Of a stretch of 64,000 nucleotides of DNA, positions 54,744 through 64,000 are shown piece by piece (position 1 is the first letter of the stretch; every line of letters begins with the position of its first letter). A model generated the notes under the pieces. That model was given only the letters and a program-made list of their open reading frames with translations. It had not been told where the DNA came from and did no database searches. A program made the position numbers and the translations under genes. Origin of the DNA: Yersinia hibernica (GTDB taxonomy: Bacteria; Pseudomonadota; Gammaproteobacteria; Enterobacterales; Enterobacteriaceae); contig NZ_CP032487.1 in NCBI RefSeq assembly GCF_004124235.1, forward strand, positions 2,418,001-2,482,000. The letters are read 5' to 3'.

Positions 54744-55499
54744 TTATAGACCTTTTGTCGCCTTGAGTGATACTGGTAGTTTTAGAAATAATTCTAAATC
54801 CGCAGGTGTCCCAAGTCCATACATCCCATTAGCCTCTGAACCAATATTGTAAATTCCAATAGAAGCACCCTTTTTAATTAAATAATTGTATGCAGGGGCA
54901 ACATAAAACTCACCATTCACTCGGTCATTTGCCTCGATCATTTCTTCAGCTGAAGTTACAAAATCAGCACCATGGCGGAAATTATAAATCCCAACCGTTG
55001 CTTCACTAGAAATAACTACTTTTTCAATAACTCGATTAATCCGGCCAGAATCATCGAATCCGACAAAAGACCATTTAGGATCATTAGCAGTCATTGTCAT
55101 AATCCCCCCCTGATGATTTACATCAGATATAGCTGAAATATAGGTATTAATATCACAGTCTATATATTGGTCACTATTGGCAATCATTAAAGGATCTGTA
55201 CTATTTATATATTCTTTTGCCAATAAAACAGTACATGCAGCGCCTTCTGTCAAACTATCTGTTTCAATAACAACCGAGTTTTCTGCCCACTCCATCAATT
55301 TATTAGCCACATCATATTTTTGGACATGAGATTTTTGGACAATAAATATGAATCGATGTTGACATTGTGGTGTAAGGTTATTAATGACAACTTTCACCAT
55401 AGGAATATTATGAACACTAATTAAGGGTTTAGGATTTTCAAATCCTGCATCTACAAAGCGACTACCAGCACCAGCCATAGGTATAACAATATTCAACAT
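54744..55499 (-). CDS. Nucleotidyltransferase (RmlA/GalU-like family)
   Basis: This 251-residue enzyme has an intact signature: IVIPMAGAGSRFVDAGFENP at residues 4-23 followed by KPLISVHNIPMV, then EGAACTVLLAKEYI near residue 85, IANSDQYIDCDINTYI near residue 104 (metal Asp). It should transfer a nucleotide to a phosphorylated compound. It shares ancestry with the degenerate copy at 52777-53481; both have the AACTxLL segment. It begins the cassette; a 150-bp AT-rich gap separates it from the methyltransferase gene upstream. Confidence 0.8.
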   Translation of the reverse strand: MLNIVIPMAGAGSRFVDAGFENPKPLISVHNIPMVKVVINNLTPQCQHRFIFIVQKSHVQKYDVANKLMEWAENSVVIETDSLTEGAACTVLLAKEYINSTDPLMIANSDQYIDCDINTYISAISDVNHQGGIMTMTANDPKWSFVGFDDSGRINRVIEKVVISSEATVGIYNFRHGADFVTSAEEMIEANDRVNGEFYVAPAYNYLIKKGASIGIYNIGSEANGMYGLGTPADLELFLKLPVSLKATKGL

Positions 55500-55649
55500 T
55501 TTTATTCACCTTCTAAATTAAAAATTTGATAATGAATCATTAACAATAGCTATATATTTTACAAGAAATCATTTACAGGCTTAGAAAGAAATATATGTTA
55601 TCATTTTATTTTAGTTACCTCTGTACTTATCTTTCAATACAAATTAATG

Positions 55650-56549
55650 CTACTTAAAATAATTGATTACTCTACGGAGAAAGTTTGATTTTAAATTTTT
55701 AAATTCAGTCTGACAACGAGTCAACTTCTCATTCACCTCTGATAACTCTATATTTAACCTATCATTCTCCTTTCTTATATCATTTAGTTTATTTGTTAAC
55801 TCAATAATATATACTTCAGGAAACTCTTGTCGGTTAGATGGGAAGTGCCAGTAATGTTTACCGTCATAGTATTTAAGCCCCCGTAAATTTAACTCATTTT
55901 CCATTAATTCATATTCTTTCCCTTTTCTACAAAAAAATATATTAAACTCATTTGAGGCTGGGTCATTAGGTTTTATTTTGTATGCGTAAAAATTATTTTT
56001 ATCTAAAAATAATAATGCTGAAAGTAGATCATCGTCAGTTCCAGAATATAAAGATAAATGCTTAACAGACGGGACCTCTAGCATTCCACCATCAATCCGA
56101 TCTATATATTTTCCTCCCGTTTTCAATGCAATCAAATCCATCCCTTGTATATCAATTTTAATAAATCGAATACGGTTAAATGAAAGTCGATCTAAAAACG
56201 ATGAAAGTGTCATTGTTTCTACATTGATCTTATTGGAGTGAATTAGATCTATTCTATTAGACCAATACTCATCTGTATTAAGATGTTCAGTGGAGAAGTC
56301 TAAAAGGCTTGAAGTTCCAAATTCTGATTCAGTTGATATATTAAAATTACTCTTTCCATTCTTTTCAGAAATTGCAATCTCATGAATGATATGATTTGAA
56401 ATTTTCTCTTTTTCGGTTTCTTCCTTTAAAAATATAGCTAATTGCGGATATGGCTCCACTGCATGAACTGTGATCTCAGGGTTTCTTTTAGCAACTTCTA
56501 ATGAGAAACCTCCCATATTAGCGCCTAGATCAATAATAATATCATTCAC
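55650..56549 (-). CDS. FkbM-family methyltransferase with C-terminal coiled coil
   Basis: This 299-residue protein carries an FkbM SAM-dependent methyltransferase: IIIDLGANMGGFSLEVA at residues 4-20 (SAM loop), AVEPYPQLAIFL near residue 30, and IRFIKIDIQGMDLIALKTG near residue 127, split here. Residues about 245-290 are strongly heptad-like and charged, ending in a basic tail (KSNFLRRVINYFK) that could touch the membrane. It may O-methylate the polysaccharide. Combined with wzt it recalls methyl-capping systems that stop chain growth. Role inferred. Confidence 0.8.
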   Translation of the reverse strand: MNDIIIDLGANMGGFSLEVAKRNPEITVHAVEPYPQLAIFLKEETEKEKISNHIIHEIAISEKNGKSNFNISTESEFGTSSLLDFSTEHLNTDEYWSNRIDLIHSNKINVETMTLSSFLDRLSFNRIRFIKIDIQGMDLIALKTGGKYIDRIDGGMLEVPSVKHLSLYSGTDDDLLSALLFLDKNNFYAYKIKPNDPASNEFNIFFCRKGKEYELMENELNLRGLKYYDGKHYWHFPSNRQEFPEVYIIELTNKLNDIRKENDRLNIELSEVNEKLTRCQTEFKNLKSNFLRRVINYFK

Positions 56550-56559
56550 ACATTCTCTC

Positions 56560-57702
56560 CTATTTTTTAATTAGCTGAGCGATAAAGTTAGTTATATTTT
56601 TATGCCCTAGACTTTCATTCTTAAGGTCGTAATTATCGGGAATATTTATCACGTTATTAATTATAGTTGTATTCTTTGACAACTCATCATTGAGATCAAT
56701 GATAAAAGAGGATTCGACAAGCTCATTGAGTGGTTTTATATTTGAAACGATAGCAGGTGTATTACAGGCAAGAGACTCCAAGACCGGTAATCCCAACCCC
56801 TCATTAAGAGAAGGAAATAGTAATGCTCGTGCTCTCTGGTATAATTCAATCTGTTTATGTGTTGTTACTGATGACCACCACTCTATTTTTTCTATAGCGA
56901 TATCCTCAAAAAAACTAAGCAGCATATCAAAAGAACACCGAACACTACCGAAAATAATTATTCTCTCGATATCAGAATTGTTTATTAATTTGGGAATAAA
57001 AATGACACCTTTTCTTTCGTCAAATGGTGCCGCTAATACAACAGTTTTTTCTTCATTACTTCTAGTTTTGTTAATTATTGTTTGTTCAAAACCAGCCGGA
57101 ATAAAAGGCGGAATAGATAGTATCTTATTTTCATTAGTAACAAAATACGATATTTGTTTTTTACTCTCATCAGAGATTGAGAGTATTAAGTCATAATACT
57201 CAAAGCCTATTTTATGCTGCCATGCAAATTCTCGCAAACCCTGATTATCAATATTATGTAGTGCATATATATTTGGAATAGCATCTAGTCCAATACAAGC
57301 AGTGACACAAGAAAAAGAGTGCTTGTTAATATGAATCCATGGCGCAGCTACAATAACTAGAGAGTATTCATCAGGAATTTTTTCACCTAGATATGAACAA
57401 GCATAAGTAACCTTAAGATTATTGCTGATATTTATATAGCTATGCGTTCGAATTTTTCTTATTATCTCATGACGAGATTCCCCAACAAGATTATTTTCAT
57501 AAAAACCATTATTTATAACGAAGTCTCTACTAAATACAACTCTAAAATACGTATCTATTCCAGAAATTTTTCTGTGTATTATATAATCCACATCTAAATA
57601 GTCTTTTATTGCATTGGTAAGAGACAAAACATAACGCCTGACACCATGATGACTATTGATTATACTATCATCAAGAATTAATAGTATTTTTGATTTTTTC
57701 AT
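56560..57702 (-). CDS. Glycosyltransferase family 4
   Basis: This 380-residue GT-B enzyme has KILLILDDSIINSHHGVRRYV at the start, given here in overlapping pieces, and a clear E-x7-E motif LLFPSLNEGLGLPVLESLAC near residue 292. The middle PFDERKGVIFIPKLI near residue 226 is the usual GT4 linker strand. Codon use is very AT-rich. The start lies 32 bp inside the end of the upstream gene. Donor and acceptor are not predictable. Confidence 0.78.
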   Translation of the reverse strand: MKKSKILLILDDSIINSHHGVRRYVLSLTNAIKDYLDVDYIIHRKISGIDTYFRVVFSRDFVINNGFYENNLVGESRHEIIRKIRTHSYINISNNLKVTYACSYLGEKIPDEYSLVIVAAPWIHINKHSFSCVTACIGLDAIPNIYALHNIDNQGLREFAWQHKIGFEYYDLILSISDESKKQISYFVTNENKILSIPPFIPAGFEQTIINKTRSNEEKTVVLAAPFDERKGVIFIPKLINNSDIERIIIFGSVRCSFDMLLSFFEDIAIEKIEWWSSVTTHKQIELYQRARALLFPSLNEGLGLPVLESLACNTPAIVSNIKPLNELVESSFIIDLNDELSKNTTIINNVINIPDNYDLKNESLGHKNITNFIAQLIKK

Positions 57703-58927
57703 ATAACTTGGTTCCTGCCAATTTGACTCTTACCGAATGGGGTAAACTAGCCCATATCAGAAATAGTATTTTTATAAAATTTATTTTTAATTTATAACGC
57801 AATGATTGATGGTTTTTTTTAATTTTAGATGCAGTTTTAAATGTGGATGTATAACCTAGTGGTGTATCGATGCTTACCGCCGAGGAGAAACCATTAAATC
57901 TAGCGATAATACCATTCTCTGAAAGATAAAATGCTAGTTCAACATCTTCAGCTTCATTATGAAGCAATAAATCGTTAAAGATAGGCTGTACAGCGATATG
58001 TTTCTTTACAACAATCAGGCCACCATTAATAAACGATCCAGATAGAATCTGATCATATGTATCTATATGAATTGGTGTTTGCCATCTTTTCTCTCTTGTT
58101 GGGAAAGCAATATATGCAGGAAACTCACTCCCATCGTGATAATATTGTTTTATTGTTAAAAAATCAAAATCGTACCCAAATTTTTCAAACCCATCAAAAT
58201 AGTCTTGATTTACAATGTAACGATCATGAAATATTGCAATATTAGCATATTTAGCAGTCGATATTATTTTATTCTTTTTCTCTGCTATTCTAGGTAAATC
58301 ATCATTAATATCTGTAGCAACATAGTATATGTCTAAAAGAGATATTTTATCGCTAATTATCTCAGGTCCAGCGATAATAAACTCGATGGGTAATCGATTA
58401 GTATTAGCTTCACATATACTTAATATAAGATTAACTACAGTATCATTCTTTTTTCCATTAGAAAGAATTCCAATGGACCAACTTTTTTCACTATATAGAT
58501 GGTTTTTCTCTTTTATCACATCAAATATACTAATAGTGAAACCATCATCCAATTTAATTTGTTTTAATAATTTTATTGAGATATTTTTTTTCCTAAATAG
58601 CTGTGATTTTAGTTCAAAAAGAGTACCACTGCTACTATCCTTACTTCGTATAATTAATTGACCGTGAATTTTTAGTGTTCTAATAGACTCATCTAAAATA
58701 ATTTTCCAAGAGTCAAAATATTCAAATATACTACGCGAATATATAAACACTCTCCCATATCTATTATGATGAATCGGATCTGCTCTCATATTAGTTGCGA
58801 GATTGAGAATTAACTGGTTGCTATTAATTGGTGAAAGTGACTCACCTATCCATGCAGTCTCACCCGTATTTTTTTCATCAAGATATTCTTTAATGACGTC
58901 AAAAGTTATTGATTTATTTACTGCCAT
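57671..58927 (-). CDS. Putative two-domain protein, methyltransferase-like N-terminus and GT2-like C-terminus
   Basis: This 418-residue protein appears to have two parts. Residues 1-140 resemble the end of a class I methyltransferase (SIRTLKIHGQLIIRSKDSS near residue 82), with the N-terminal SAM loop not recognised. Residues 145-360 resemble a GT-A fold (SIGILSNGKKNDTVVNLILS, split, near residue 150; NIAIFHDRYIV near residue 228; GSFINGGLIVVKK and NEAEDVELAFYL later), where HDR sits at the DxD place. The C-terminus is basic and partly hydrophobic. Similar proteins extend polysaccharides; its exact activity is unknown. Confidence 0.6.
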   Translation of the reverse strand: MAVNKSITFDVIKEYLDEKNTGETAWIGESLSPINSNQLILNLATNMRADPIHHNRYGRVFIYSRSIFEYFDSWKIILDESIRTLKIHGQLIIRSKDSSSGTLFELKSQLFRKKNISIKLLKQIKLDDGFTISIFDVIKEKNHLYSEKSWSIGILSNGKKNDTVVNLILSICEANTNRLPIEFIIAGPEIISDKISLLDIYYVATDINDDLPRIAEKKNKIISTAKYANIAIFHDRYIVNQDYFDGFEKFGYDFDFLTIKQYYHDGSEFPAYIAFPTREKRWQTPIHIDTYDQILSGSFINGGLIVVKKHIAVQPIFNDLLLHNEAEDVELAFYLSENGIIARFNGFSSAVSIDTPLGYTSTFKTASKIKKNHQSLRYKLKINFIKILFLIWASLPHSVRVKLAGTKLYEKIKNTINS

Positions 58928-59011
58928 GAAATAGTTCCATATCTAAATTAAGATGGTTGTTTTGATAGAGTTATATCAGGTTATTCATATGGTTTTTCAA
59001 AAAAAATTACT

Positions 59012-60220
59012 TTACACTATTTTTATCTCTGGGTTGATATTAGCTATACCAGCCCATTTGTGTAAATTTGGGTTTTCAATTACCTGAAATACCATTACTC
59101 TTTCTGTTAATGCAATTACCTGTTCGAATAGTCCATCACCATAACCTCCAGCCTCTACACCTATTCCTAATGTATATTCTCCAGGTGCGAGTATATTATC
59201 AAAACTTAATATAACTTTTGAGTAGTTTTTATTTTCTACATCTGTGTGTTGGCAATGAGTATTTGTCTCATATATAACTTGCCCTAGCCTATCCTGAATG
59301 CGAAACCCAATATGTGGTTTGTTATATTGTTCAAGCCCTGTTAATTCGAATTCGAAAATGTACTTATTACCACTCTCTAGACAATTAACCGGTTTTCTAT
59401 TGTTATTAAGAATAAGATAGCTTTTAACAAACTTATCAATTTTTATAAATCTGTCACTAATTTCTTTCTCTTCTTGTATGATAGCTTTATTAACATTGAG
59501 ATATCCAAAATATCTTTCAACGGCCTCAATTGTTTTCCCAATATATTGGCAACGCCCATTTGCCAATAAAATAGCCCGATCACACACAGTATGTAAAGTT
59601 GAGAAATCATGAGTCACAAAAAGGATACTAGTACCTGCATTCTTGAATTCTTCAATTCGCGCAATACACTTCTGTTGGAAATATATATCACCTACAGACA
59701 TAGCTTCATCAACAATTAATAAATCAGGGCGAACAGCTGTTGCTACGCTAAAAGCTAATCTAACTTGCATTCCACTAGAATAAACACGTACAGGTTGATC
59801 GATGTAATCCCCTATTTCAGCAAACTCTTCTATCCTAGGCATCAGCCTTGATATGTCATTAACATTCATCCCTAATAACTGCCCAGCCATAAATACATTT
59901 TGACGACCTGTGAATTCTGGATGAAACCCCATTCCTAGCTCAAGTAAGGCAGCAACTCGGCCATTTACTTCAATGCTGCCAGTAGTCGGTTGTGTCGTCC
60001 CCGTAACCATTTTCAGTAAAGTGCTTTTTCCTGCACCATTAACACCTATTATGCCTACTGATTCTCCAGCCCTAACTGAAAAGTTAATATCTTGTAAAAC
60101 CCAGTTTGTTTTATGTCTATTTCTGGAGAAAGGGATAAACCATTCAGCTAACCGTCCCCATTGGCTATTATATTGCTTATACGCCTTACCTAGACCTGTA
60201 ACTTTGATACGTTCAATCAT
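59012..60220 (-). CDS. wzt: Wzt, polysaccharide ABC exporter ATPase with C-terminal glycan-binding domain
   Basis: Wzt energises export of undecaprenyl-linked O-polysaccharide. Residues 1-240 are the ATPase: Walker A GIIGVNGAGKST near residue 57, signature YSSGMQVRLAFS near residue 147, Walker B LLIVDEAMSVGD near residue 170. Residues about 260-402 are an extra beta-rich domain as in E. coli O8/O9a Wzt, which recognises the modified non-reducing end of the finished chain. This form is used when a terminal cap signals length. It overlaps wzm by 4 bp. Confidence 0.93.
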   Translation of the reverse strand: MIERIKVTGLGKAYKQYNSQWGRLAEWFIPFSRNRHKTNWVLQDINFSVRAGESVGIIGVNGAGKSTLLKMVTGTTQPTTGSIEVNGRVAALLELGMGFHPEFTGRQNVFMAGQLLGMNVNDISRLMPRIEEFAEIGDYIDQPVRVYSSGMQVRLAFSVATAVRPDLLIVDEAMSVGDIYFQQKCIARIEEFKNAGTSILFVTHDFSTLHTVCDRAILLANGRCQYIGKTIEAVERYFGYLNVNKAIIQEEKEISDRFIKIDKFVKSYLILNNNRKPVNCLESGNKYIFEFELTGLEQYNKPHIGFRIQDRLGQVIYETNTHCQHTDVENKNYSKVILSFDNILAPGEYTLGIGVEAGGYGDGLFEQVIALTERVMVFQVIENPNLHKWAGIANINPEIKIV

Positions 60221-61014
60221 AACTCATCTACCATTTCACCTGAATATTTTCTGAAAAACCTAATACTTATTAAGCAGAGGATTGATCCAATAATAAGTCC
60301 CGGTAATAATCCTTGCCATGACGGAACCATCTTATTTACTAAAATAGTTTGACATGCAGTTATTATTCCATAAAGCGGGTTAAGTGATATGATTCTCTGA
60401 ATACGTTCCGGCAATGTATGGATAGAGTAGACTATTGGTGTAAACCAGAACCAAAATTGTAAAAAGATCCCAAAAAAATGACCTACATCACGAAAGAACA
60501 CATTCATTATGCCAAGAAGAACTCCAAGACCAATAGCAAAAATGATTAAGACTAGTAAAACAGGAATAATACAAAAATAAACCATCCCAGGAAATTCATT
60601 GCTCACTATCAGAAAGATAGTAAATAATGAAAATACGATTGCAAAATTAACTAACGCATTAGAAATAATAATTACTGGTAGGCACATTCTTGGAAAATTT
60701 ATTTTCTTTATGACATTAGCTTGCTCAATAAATATCCCCTGGCCTCTAGAAACTATCTCAGAAAAAAGCCCCCAGGTGAGAATACCAGCACATAGATAGA
60801 TACTGTAGGAAAATGTATCATTTACACCGGGTAAGCGCGCCTTCATTAATTGTGAGAATATGACGGTGTAAACTACTATCATAGCTAGTGGGTTTAATAT
60901 ATTCCATATAGCCCCTAGCGCTGAGTTTCTATATTTAGCTTGGAATTCTCTTTTTACATTTCCTATAATGAATCCACGATAACTCCATAATGTTTTACTT
61001 AACATCACAACCAT
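60217..61014 (-). CDS. wzm: Wzm, polysaccharide ABC exporter permease
   Basis: Wzm is the membrane half of the ABC-2 type O-polysaccharide exporter. About six transmembrane helices are visible, with the N-terminal FQAKYRNSALGAIWNILNP motif, LWSYRGFIIGNVKREF before it, and FRDVGHFFGIFLQFWFWFTP in the middle, typical of the Wzm/TagG/KpsM family. The start is uncertain: ATG 61014 is chosen, but GTG 61029 or ATG 61005 are possible. The 235 bp upstream to manB (about 61030-61264) show no gene. Confidence 0.9.
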   Translation of the reverse strand: MVVMLSKTLWSYRGFIIGNVKREFQAKYRNSALGAIWNILNPLAMIVVYTVIFSQLMKARLPGVNDTFSYSIYLCAGILTWGLFSEIVSRGQGIFIEQANVIKKINFPRMCLPVIIISNALVNFAIVFSLFTIFLIVSNEFPGMVYFCIIPVLLVLIIFAIGLGVLLGIMNVFFRDVGHFFGIFLQFWFWFTPIVYSIHTLPERIQRIISLNPLYGIITACQTILVNKMVPSWQGLLPGLIIGSILCLISIRFFRKYSGEMVDEL

Positions 61015-61264
61015 AAGATATAGTCTCACTTTTCTTTTCGGCTTAAGTCATTCAAGAAAAAACGTTATTGCATATTGATATGCGTATTCCGCAATACATG
61101 AGTAAAAACTCGTTCGAAATAAATCTGAATCCACGATTAAATTTATATTATTACCATCTGGTATACTCTGTATTTTCATTATCTCTGCCAATTCATTGTA
61201 AAATTTAATCAATCGCTGTTTACCAGCCCTACTTGATATTTATATTATCAGCCTAAATAATTAT

Positions 61265-62641
61265 TTATAAATCATAGATATAGCTAAGGAGCTCTTTTGT
61301 TTTACTATTCATTAAGGCTTGGTCTCCTTTCGACTCAACGTTCAAACGAACAACGGGTTCTGTATTTGATGTTCTGAGATTAAACCGCCAGTCACTGTAT
61401 TCAATACTGATACCATCAGTTAAATCAACATTAACTGCGTCAGGTTCATAAATAGCACGAATCTTAGCAATGCAAGTCTTAGCATTTTTTAACTTACGGT
61501 TAATTTCACCAGAAGCCGGGAATGCCCGCATACGGGCACCAACCAATTGACTTAATGACATATTCTTGACACATAATAACTCAGCCACCAGCAGCCACGG
61601 GATCATGCCACTATCACAATAGGCAAACTCGCGGAAATAGTGATGAGCACTCATTTCACCGCCATATACTGCATCTTCTTTACGCATTCTTTCTTTAATA
61701 AAAGCATGCCCTGTTTTAGACATCACAGGAATACCACCTGCTTTAGAAATGATGTCAATTGTGTTCCAAGTTAACCGTGGGTCATGAATGATTTTAGCGC
61801 CTTTCTCTTTTTGCAAGAAAGCTTCACCTAAAAGACCGACAATATAATATCCTTCGATAAACTGGGCATTCTCATCAAATAGGAAGCAACGATCAAAATC
61901 TCCATCAAATGCAATTCCCATATCTGCACCAGACTCAGTGACAGATCTTGCGGTATCTGCACGACATTCAGGCAGTAACGGATTAGGAATACCATTGGGG
62001 AAATTACCATCAGGCTGATGGTGAACTTTTATAAACTCGACAGGAATATGTGCAGCAGTAAAACGTTTTTCTATTTCGTCTATAACATGACCGGCAGCAC
62101 CATTGCCAGAATTAATAACCAGTTTTAGTGGTCGGGTGAAGTTTTTGAAATCAATATAGCCCATTAAATGGTCAACGTACTCTTTGAGCACTGAAATCTT
62201 TTTGTAGCGGCCTCTATTATTCTTATCAACTACTTTAAAATCATTCTGCTCAGCAAGTCTTTGGATATCACGTAGGCCAGTATCACCACTAATAGGCTTA
62301 GCATCTTCACGTACCAGTTTCATACCATTATAATCCATTGGATTATGGCTGGCTGTCACTTCAATCCCACCATCGACACCTAAGTGGAAAGTTGCGAAAT
62401 AAACTTCCTCTGTCCCACTTAAGCCAATATCTAAAACATCACTACCAGCATCCATCAGCCCTTCGGCCAGCGCCATTTTTAATGCTTCACTGGTTAAACG
62501 GACATCACCGCCGATAACAATAGTTTTGGGCTTCAAATATTCACCAAAAGCTCGGCCAATACGGTAAGCGATATCCTCATTCAATTCTGTACCTAATTGA
62601 CCACGGATATCATACGCTTTAAAGCACGTTAAGGTATTCAT
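61265..62641 (-). CDS. manB: ManB (CpsG/RfbK-type), phosphomannomutase
   Basis: ManB interconverts mannose 6-phosphate and mannose 1-phosphate. It has 458 residues in the phosphohexomutase fold: [18 protein letters not shown] near residue 6, the phosphoserine loop [14 protein letters not shown] near residue 95, the metal loop [11 protein letters not shown] near residue 241, and the C-terminal [18 protein letters not shown] 62641 follows GAGGAAACA and gives the E. coli CpsG length; the frame upstream is not homologous. It supplies ManC with substrate. Confidence 0.95.
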   Translation of the reverse strand: MNTLTCFKAYDIRGQLGTELNEDIAYRIGRAFGEYLKPKTIVIGGDVRLTSEALKMALAEGLMDAGSDVLDIGLSGTEEVYFATFHLGVDGGIEVTASHNPMDYNGMKLVREDAKPISGDTGLRDIQRLAEQNDFKVVDKNNRGRYKKISVLKEYVDHLMGYIDFKNFTRPLKLVINSGNGAAGHVIDEIEKRFTAAHIPVEFIKVHHQPDGNFPNGIPNPLLPECRADTARSVTESGADMGIAFDGDFDRCFLFDENAQFIEGYYIVGLLGEAFLQKEKGAKIIHDPRLTWNTIDIISKAGGIPVMSKTGHAFIKERMRKEDAVYGGEMSAHHYFREFAYCDSGMIPWLLVAELLCVKNMSLSQLVGARMRAFPASGEINRKLKNAKTCIAKIRAIYEPDAVNVDLTDGISIEYSDWRFNLRTSNTEPVVRLNVESKGDQALMNSKTKELLSYIYDL

Positions 62642-62654
62642 TGTTTCCTCTAAA

Positions 62655-64000
62655 TCAGCAGCGGCCATAATGGTCTTTAATTCTGATAATATCGTCATCA
62701 CCCAGATAAGAACCTGACTGAACTTCTATAAGCTCAAGTGGTATTTTCCCGGGATTTTCTAACATATGAAGTGAACCAATAGGAATAAAAGTAGACTGAT
62801 TTTCAGTGATTAAGAATGTTTTTTCCCCAATCGTGACTTTGGCTGTTCCGGATAACACAATCCAATGCTCTGCCCGGTGATGATGCATTTGCATAGAAAA
62901 CGAACCGCCCGGTTTAACCGTAATACGGTTGACGTTAAAACGTTGTTCATTTACAACAATATCACACCGGCCCCACGGGCGATAAGTTTCCCGATGGCGA
63001 CGATATTCACTTCGTTTCGTTAGTTTAAGATGCTCAACAATCTTTTTAACATCTTGCACCTTAGATTTATCAACAACCAACACAGCATCTTTGGTACTAA
63101 CAATAACTAAATTATCCACCCCAACTGCCGCGACTAATTTTTCATCGGTGTTGATATAACAATTCTGGGTGTCATGTAAGAACGTATCCCCGGTAATAGC
63201 ATTACCTGATTTATCTTTGTTACTCACATCCCACAGTGCAGACCATGAACCAACATCGCTCCACCCCGCATCCAGCGGTACAACTACCGCGTTACTGGTT
63301 TGCTCCATCACCGCATAATCGATAGATTCATCCGGGCAAGCACTGAATTTATCTTTATCGATAGTAATAAAGTCTTTGTCGGAGTCAGAGTCTTTCATTG
63401 CGGCTTTACATGCGTCAAGAATATCTGGCCTGAACTTTTCTAACTCTTGAATATATCGTTTGGCGCGGAACATAAACATGCCACTATTCCAATAATACTC
63501 ACCTGAACGAATATATTGTTCTGCTGTTTCTAGGCTAGGTTTCTCAACAAAGCGCCCAACTTTAAAAGCTTCTGAAATATCATTAACGATCGCGTCGCCA
63601 CGTTGTATATAACCATAGCCTGTTTCCGGGCCAGTAGGCACAATCCCGAATGTAACTAGGCTGTCTTTTTTCGCAAATGGAATAGCACTGGTGATTGCCT
63701 GATGGAAAGCATCGCGATTATTAATGATATGGTCGGCAGCTAACACCAACATAACTGGATCATCGCCTTGGGATACGGCGTTTAAGGCAGCCAATGCAAT
63801 GGCTGGCGCGGTGTTACGACCTACGGGTTCTAATATTATATTGTGTGACAACTTATTGATCTGCCGCAACTGTTCGGCAACTAAGAACCGGTGCTCTTCA
63901 TTACAAATAACCACCGGTTCTCTAACAGAAATTCCCTCTAAACGATTTACAGTCTCCTGCAGCATCGAATTTACCCCATGTAACCGCAAGAACTGCTTAG
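62655..64000 (-). CDS. manC: ManC (CpsB/RfbM-type), GTP:mannose-1-phosphate guanylyltransferase, partial
   Basis: ManC makes GDP-mannose, the precursor of GDP-D-rhamnose. Only the part from about residue 30 is in the window; the reading frame stays open through base 64000, where KQFL precedes the segment [18 protein letters not shown]. The missing N-terminus should hold the GGSGSRLWPLS-type pyrophosphorylase signature. Visible are [15 protein letters not shown] near the start, [14 protein letters not shown], the GWSDVGSW motif, and the C-terminal cupin with [15 protein letters not shown]. It lies 13 bp before manB. Confidence 0.94.
   Translation of the reverse strand, partial: KQFLRLHGVNSMLQETVNRLEGISVREPVVICNEEHRFLVAEQLRQINKLSHNIILEPVGRNTAPAIALAALNAVSQGDDPVMLVLAADHIINNRDAFHQAITSAIPFAKKDSLVTFGIVPTGPETGYGYIQRGDAIVNDISEAFKVGRFVEKPSLETAEQYIRSGEYYWNSGMFMFRAKRYIQELEKFRPDILDACKAAMKDSDSDKDFITIDKDKFSACPDESIDYAVMEQTSNAVVVPLDAGWSDVGSWSALWDVSNKDKSGNAITGDTFLHDTQNCYINTDEKLVAAVGVDNLVIVSTKDAVLVVDKSKVQDVKKIVEHLKLTKRSEYRRHRETYRPWGRCDIVVNEQRFNVNRITVKPGGSFSMQMHHHRAEHWIVLSGTAKVTIGEKTFLITENQSTFIPIGSLHMLENPGKIPLELIEVQSGSYLGDDDIIRIKDHYGRC

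Overview
The window looks like chromosome of a non-pestis Yersinia (Y. enterocolitica complex or a close relative). The genus is inferred, not proven. The reasons are enterobacterial protein sequences throughout, a complete Salmonella-type pdu operon joined to cobalamin genes, and a core backbone with the E. coli order tmaR(yeeX)-yeeA-sbcB-plaP(yeeF)-yeeZ-his-gnd-galF. No rRNA, tRNA, CRISPR array or insertion sequence was recognised.

Region 1 (about 1-20.6 kb) is a 1,2-propanediol utilisation locus. pduF, the diol facilitator, is divergent. After a 607-bp control region comes pduABCDEGHJKLMNOPQSTUVWX with overlapping or tightly spaced genes. It encodes shell proteins (A, B/B', J, K, N, T, U), B12-dependent diol dehydratase (CDE) and its reactivase (GH), the propionyl-CoA branch (P, L, W), propanol dehydrogenase (Q) and cobalamin recycling (O, S). 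Between pduW and pduX lie cobA and cobD, so steps of B12 synthesis are co-transcribed with the main B12 user.

Region 2 (20.6-25.5 kb) is a complete four-gene sugar-type ABC importer (binding protein, double ATPase, two permeases) of unknown substrate.

Region 3 (25.5-36.7 kb) is backbone: tmaR, yeeA, sbcB, plaP and yeeZ. Two insertions interrupt it: a thioester-reductase-like SDR gene beside yeeA, and hcxA divergent from a second sugar ABC system that has no binding protein.

Region 4 (36.9-44.4 kb) is the his operon with its hisL leader (six consecutive His codons) and attenuator, through hisGDCBHAFIE to a bidirectional terminator shared with gnd.

Region 5 (44.4-64 kb, all minus strand) holds gnd, galF, galU and a polysaccharide cluster running manC-manB-wzm-wzt-GT-GT-fkbM methyltransferase-cassette-gmd-rmd-GT-GT. 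ManC, ManB, Gmd and Rmd would make GDP-D-rhamnose. Wzm and Wzt, together with the absence of Wzx and Wzy, point to ABC-exported D-rhamnose-containing O-polysaccharide like the Pseudomonas A-band antigen. The middle of the cluster (about 52.4-61 kb) is strikingly AT-rich. It carries an unfamiliar cassette (cupin, two nucleotidyltransferases, HAD phosphatase, GDPD-like phosphodiesterase) and an FkbM methyltransferase with a C-terminal coiled coil. These are the best candidates for undescribed biology here: a phosphodiester-type decoration, and a chain-capping or length-control device working with the extended Wzt. manC runs off the right edge.
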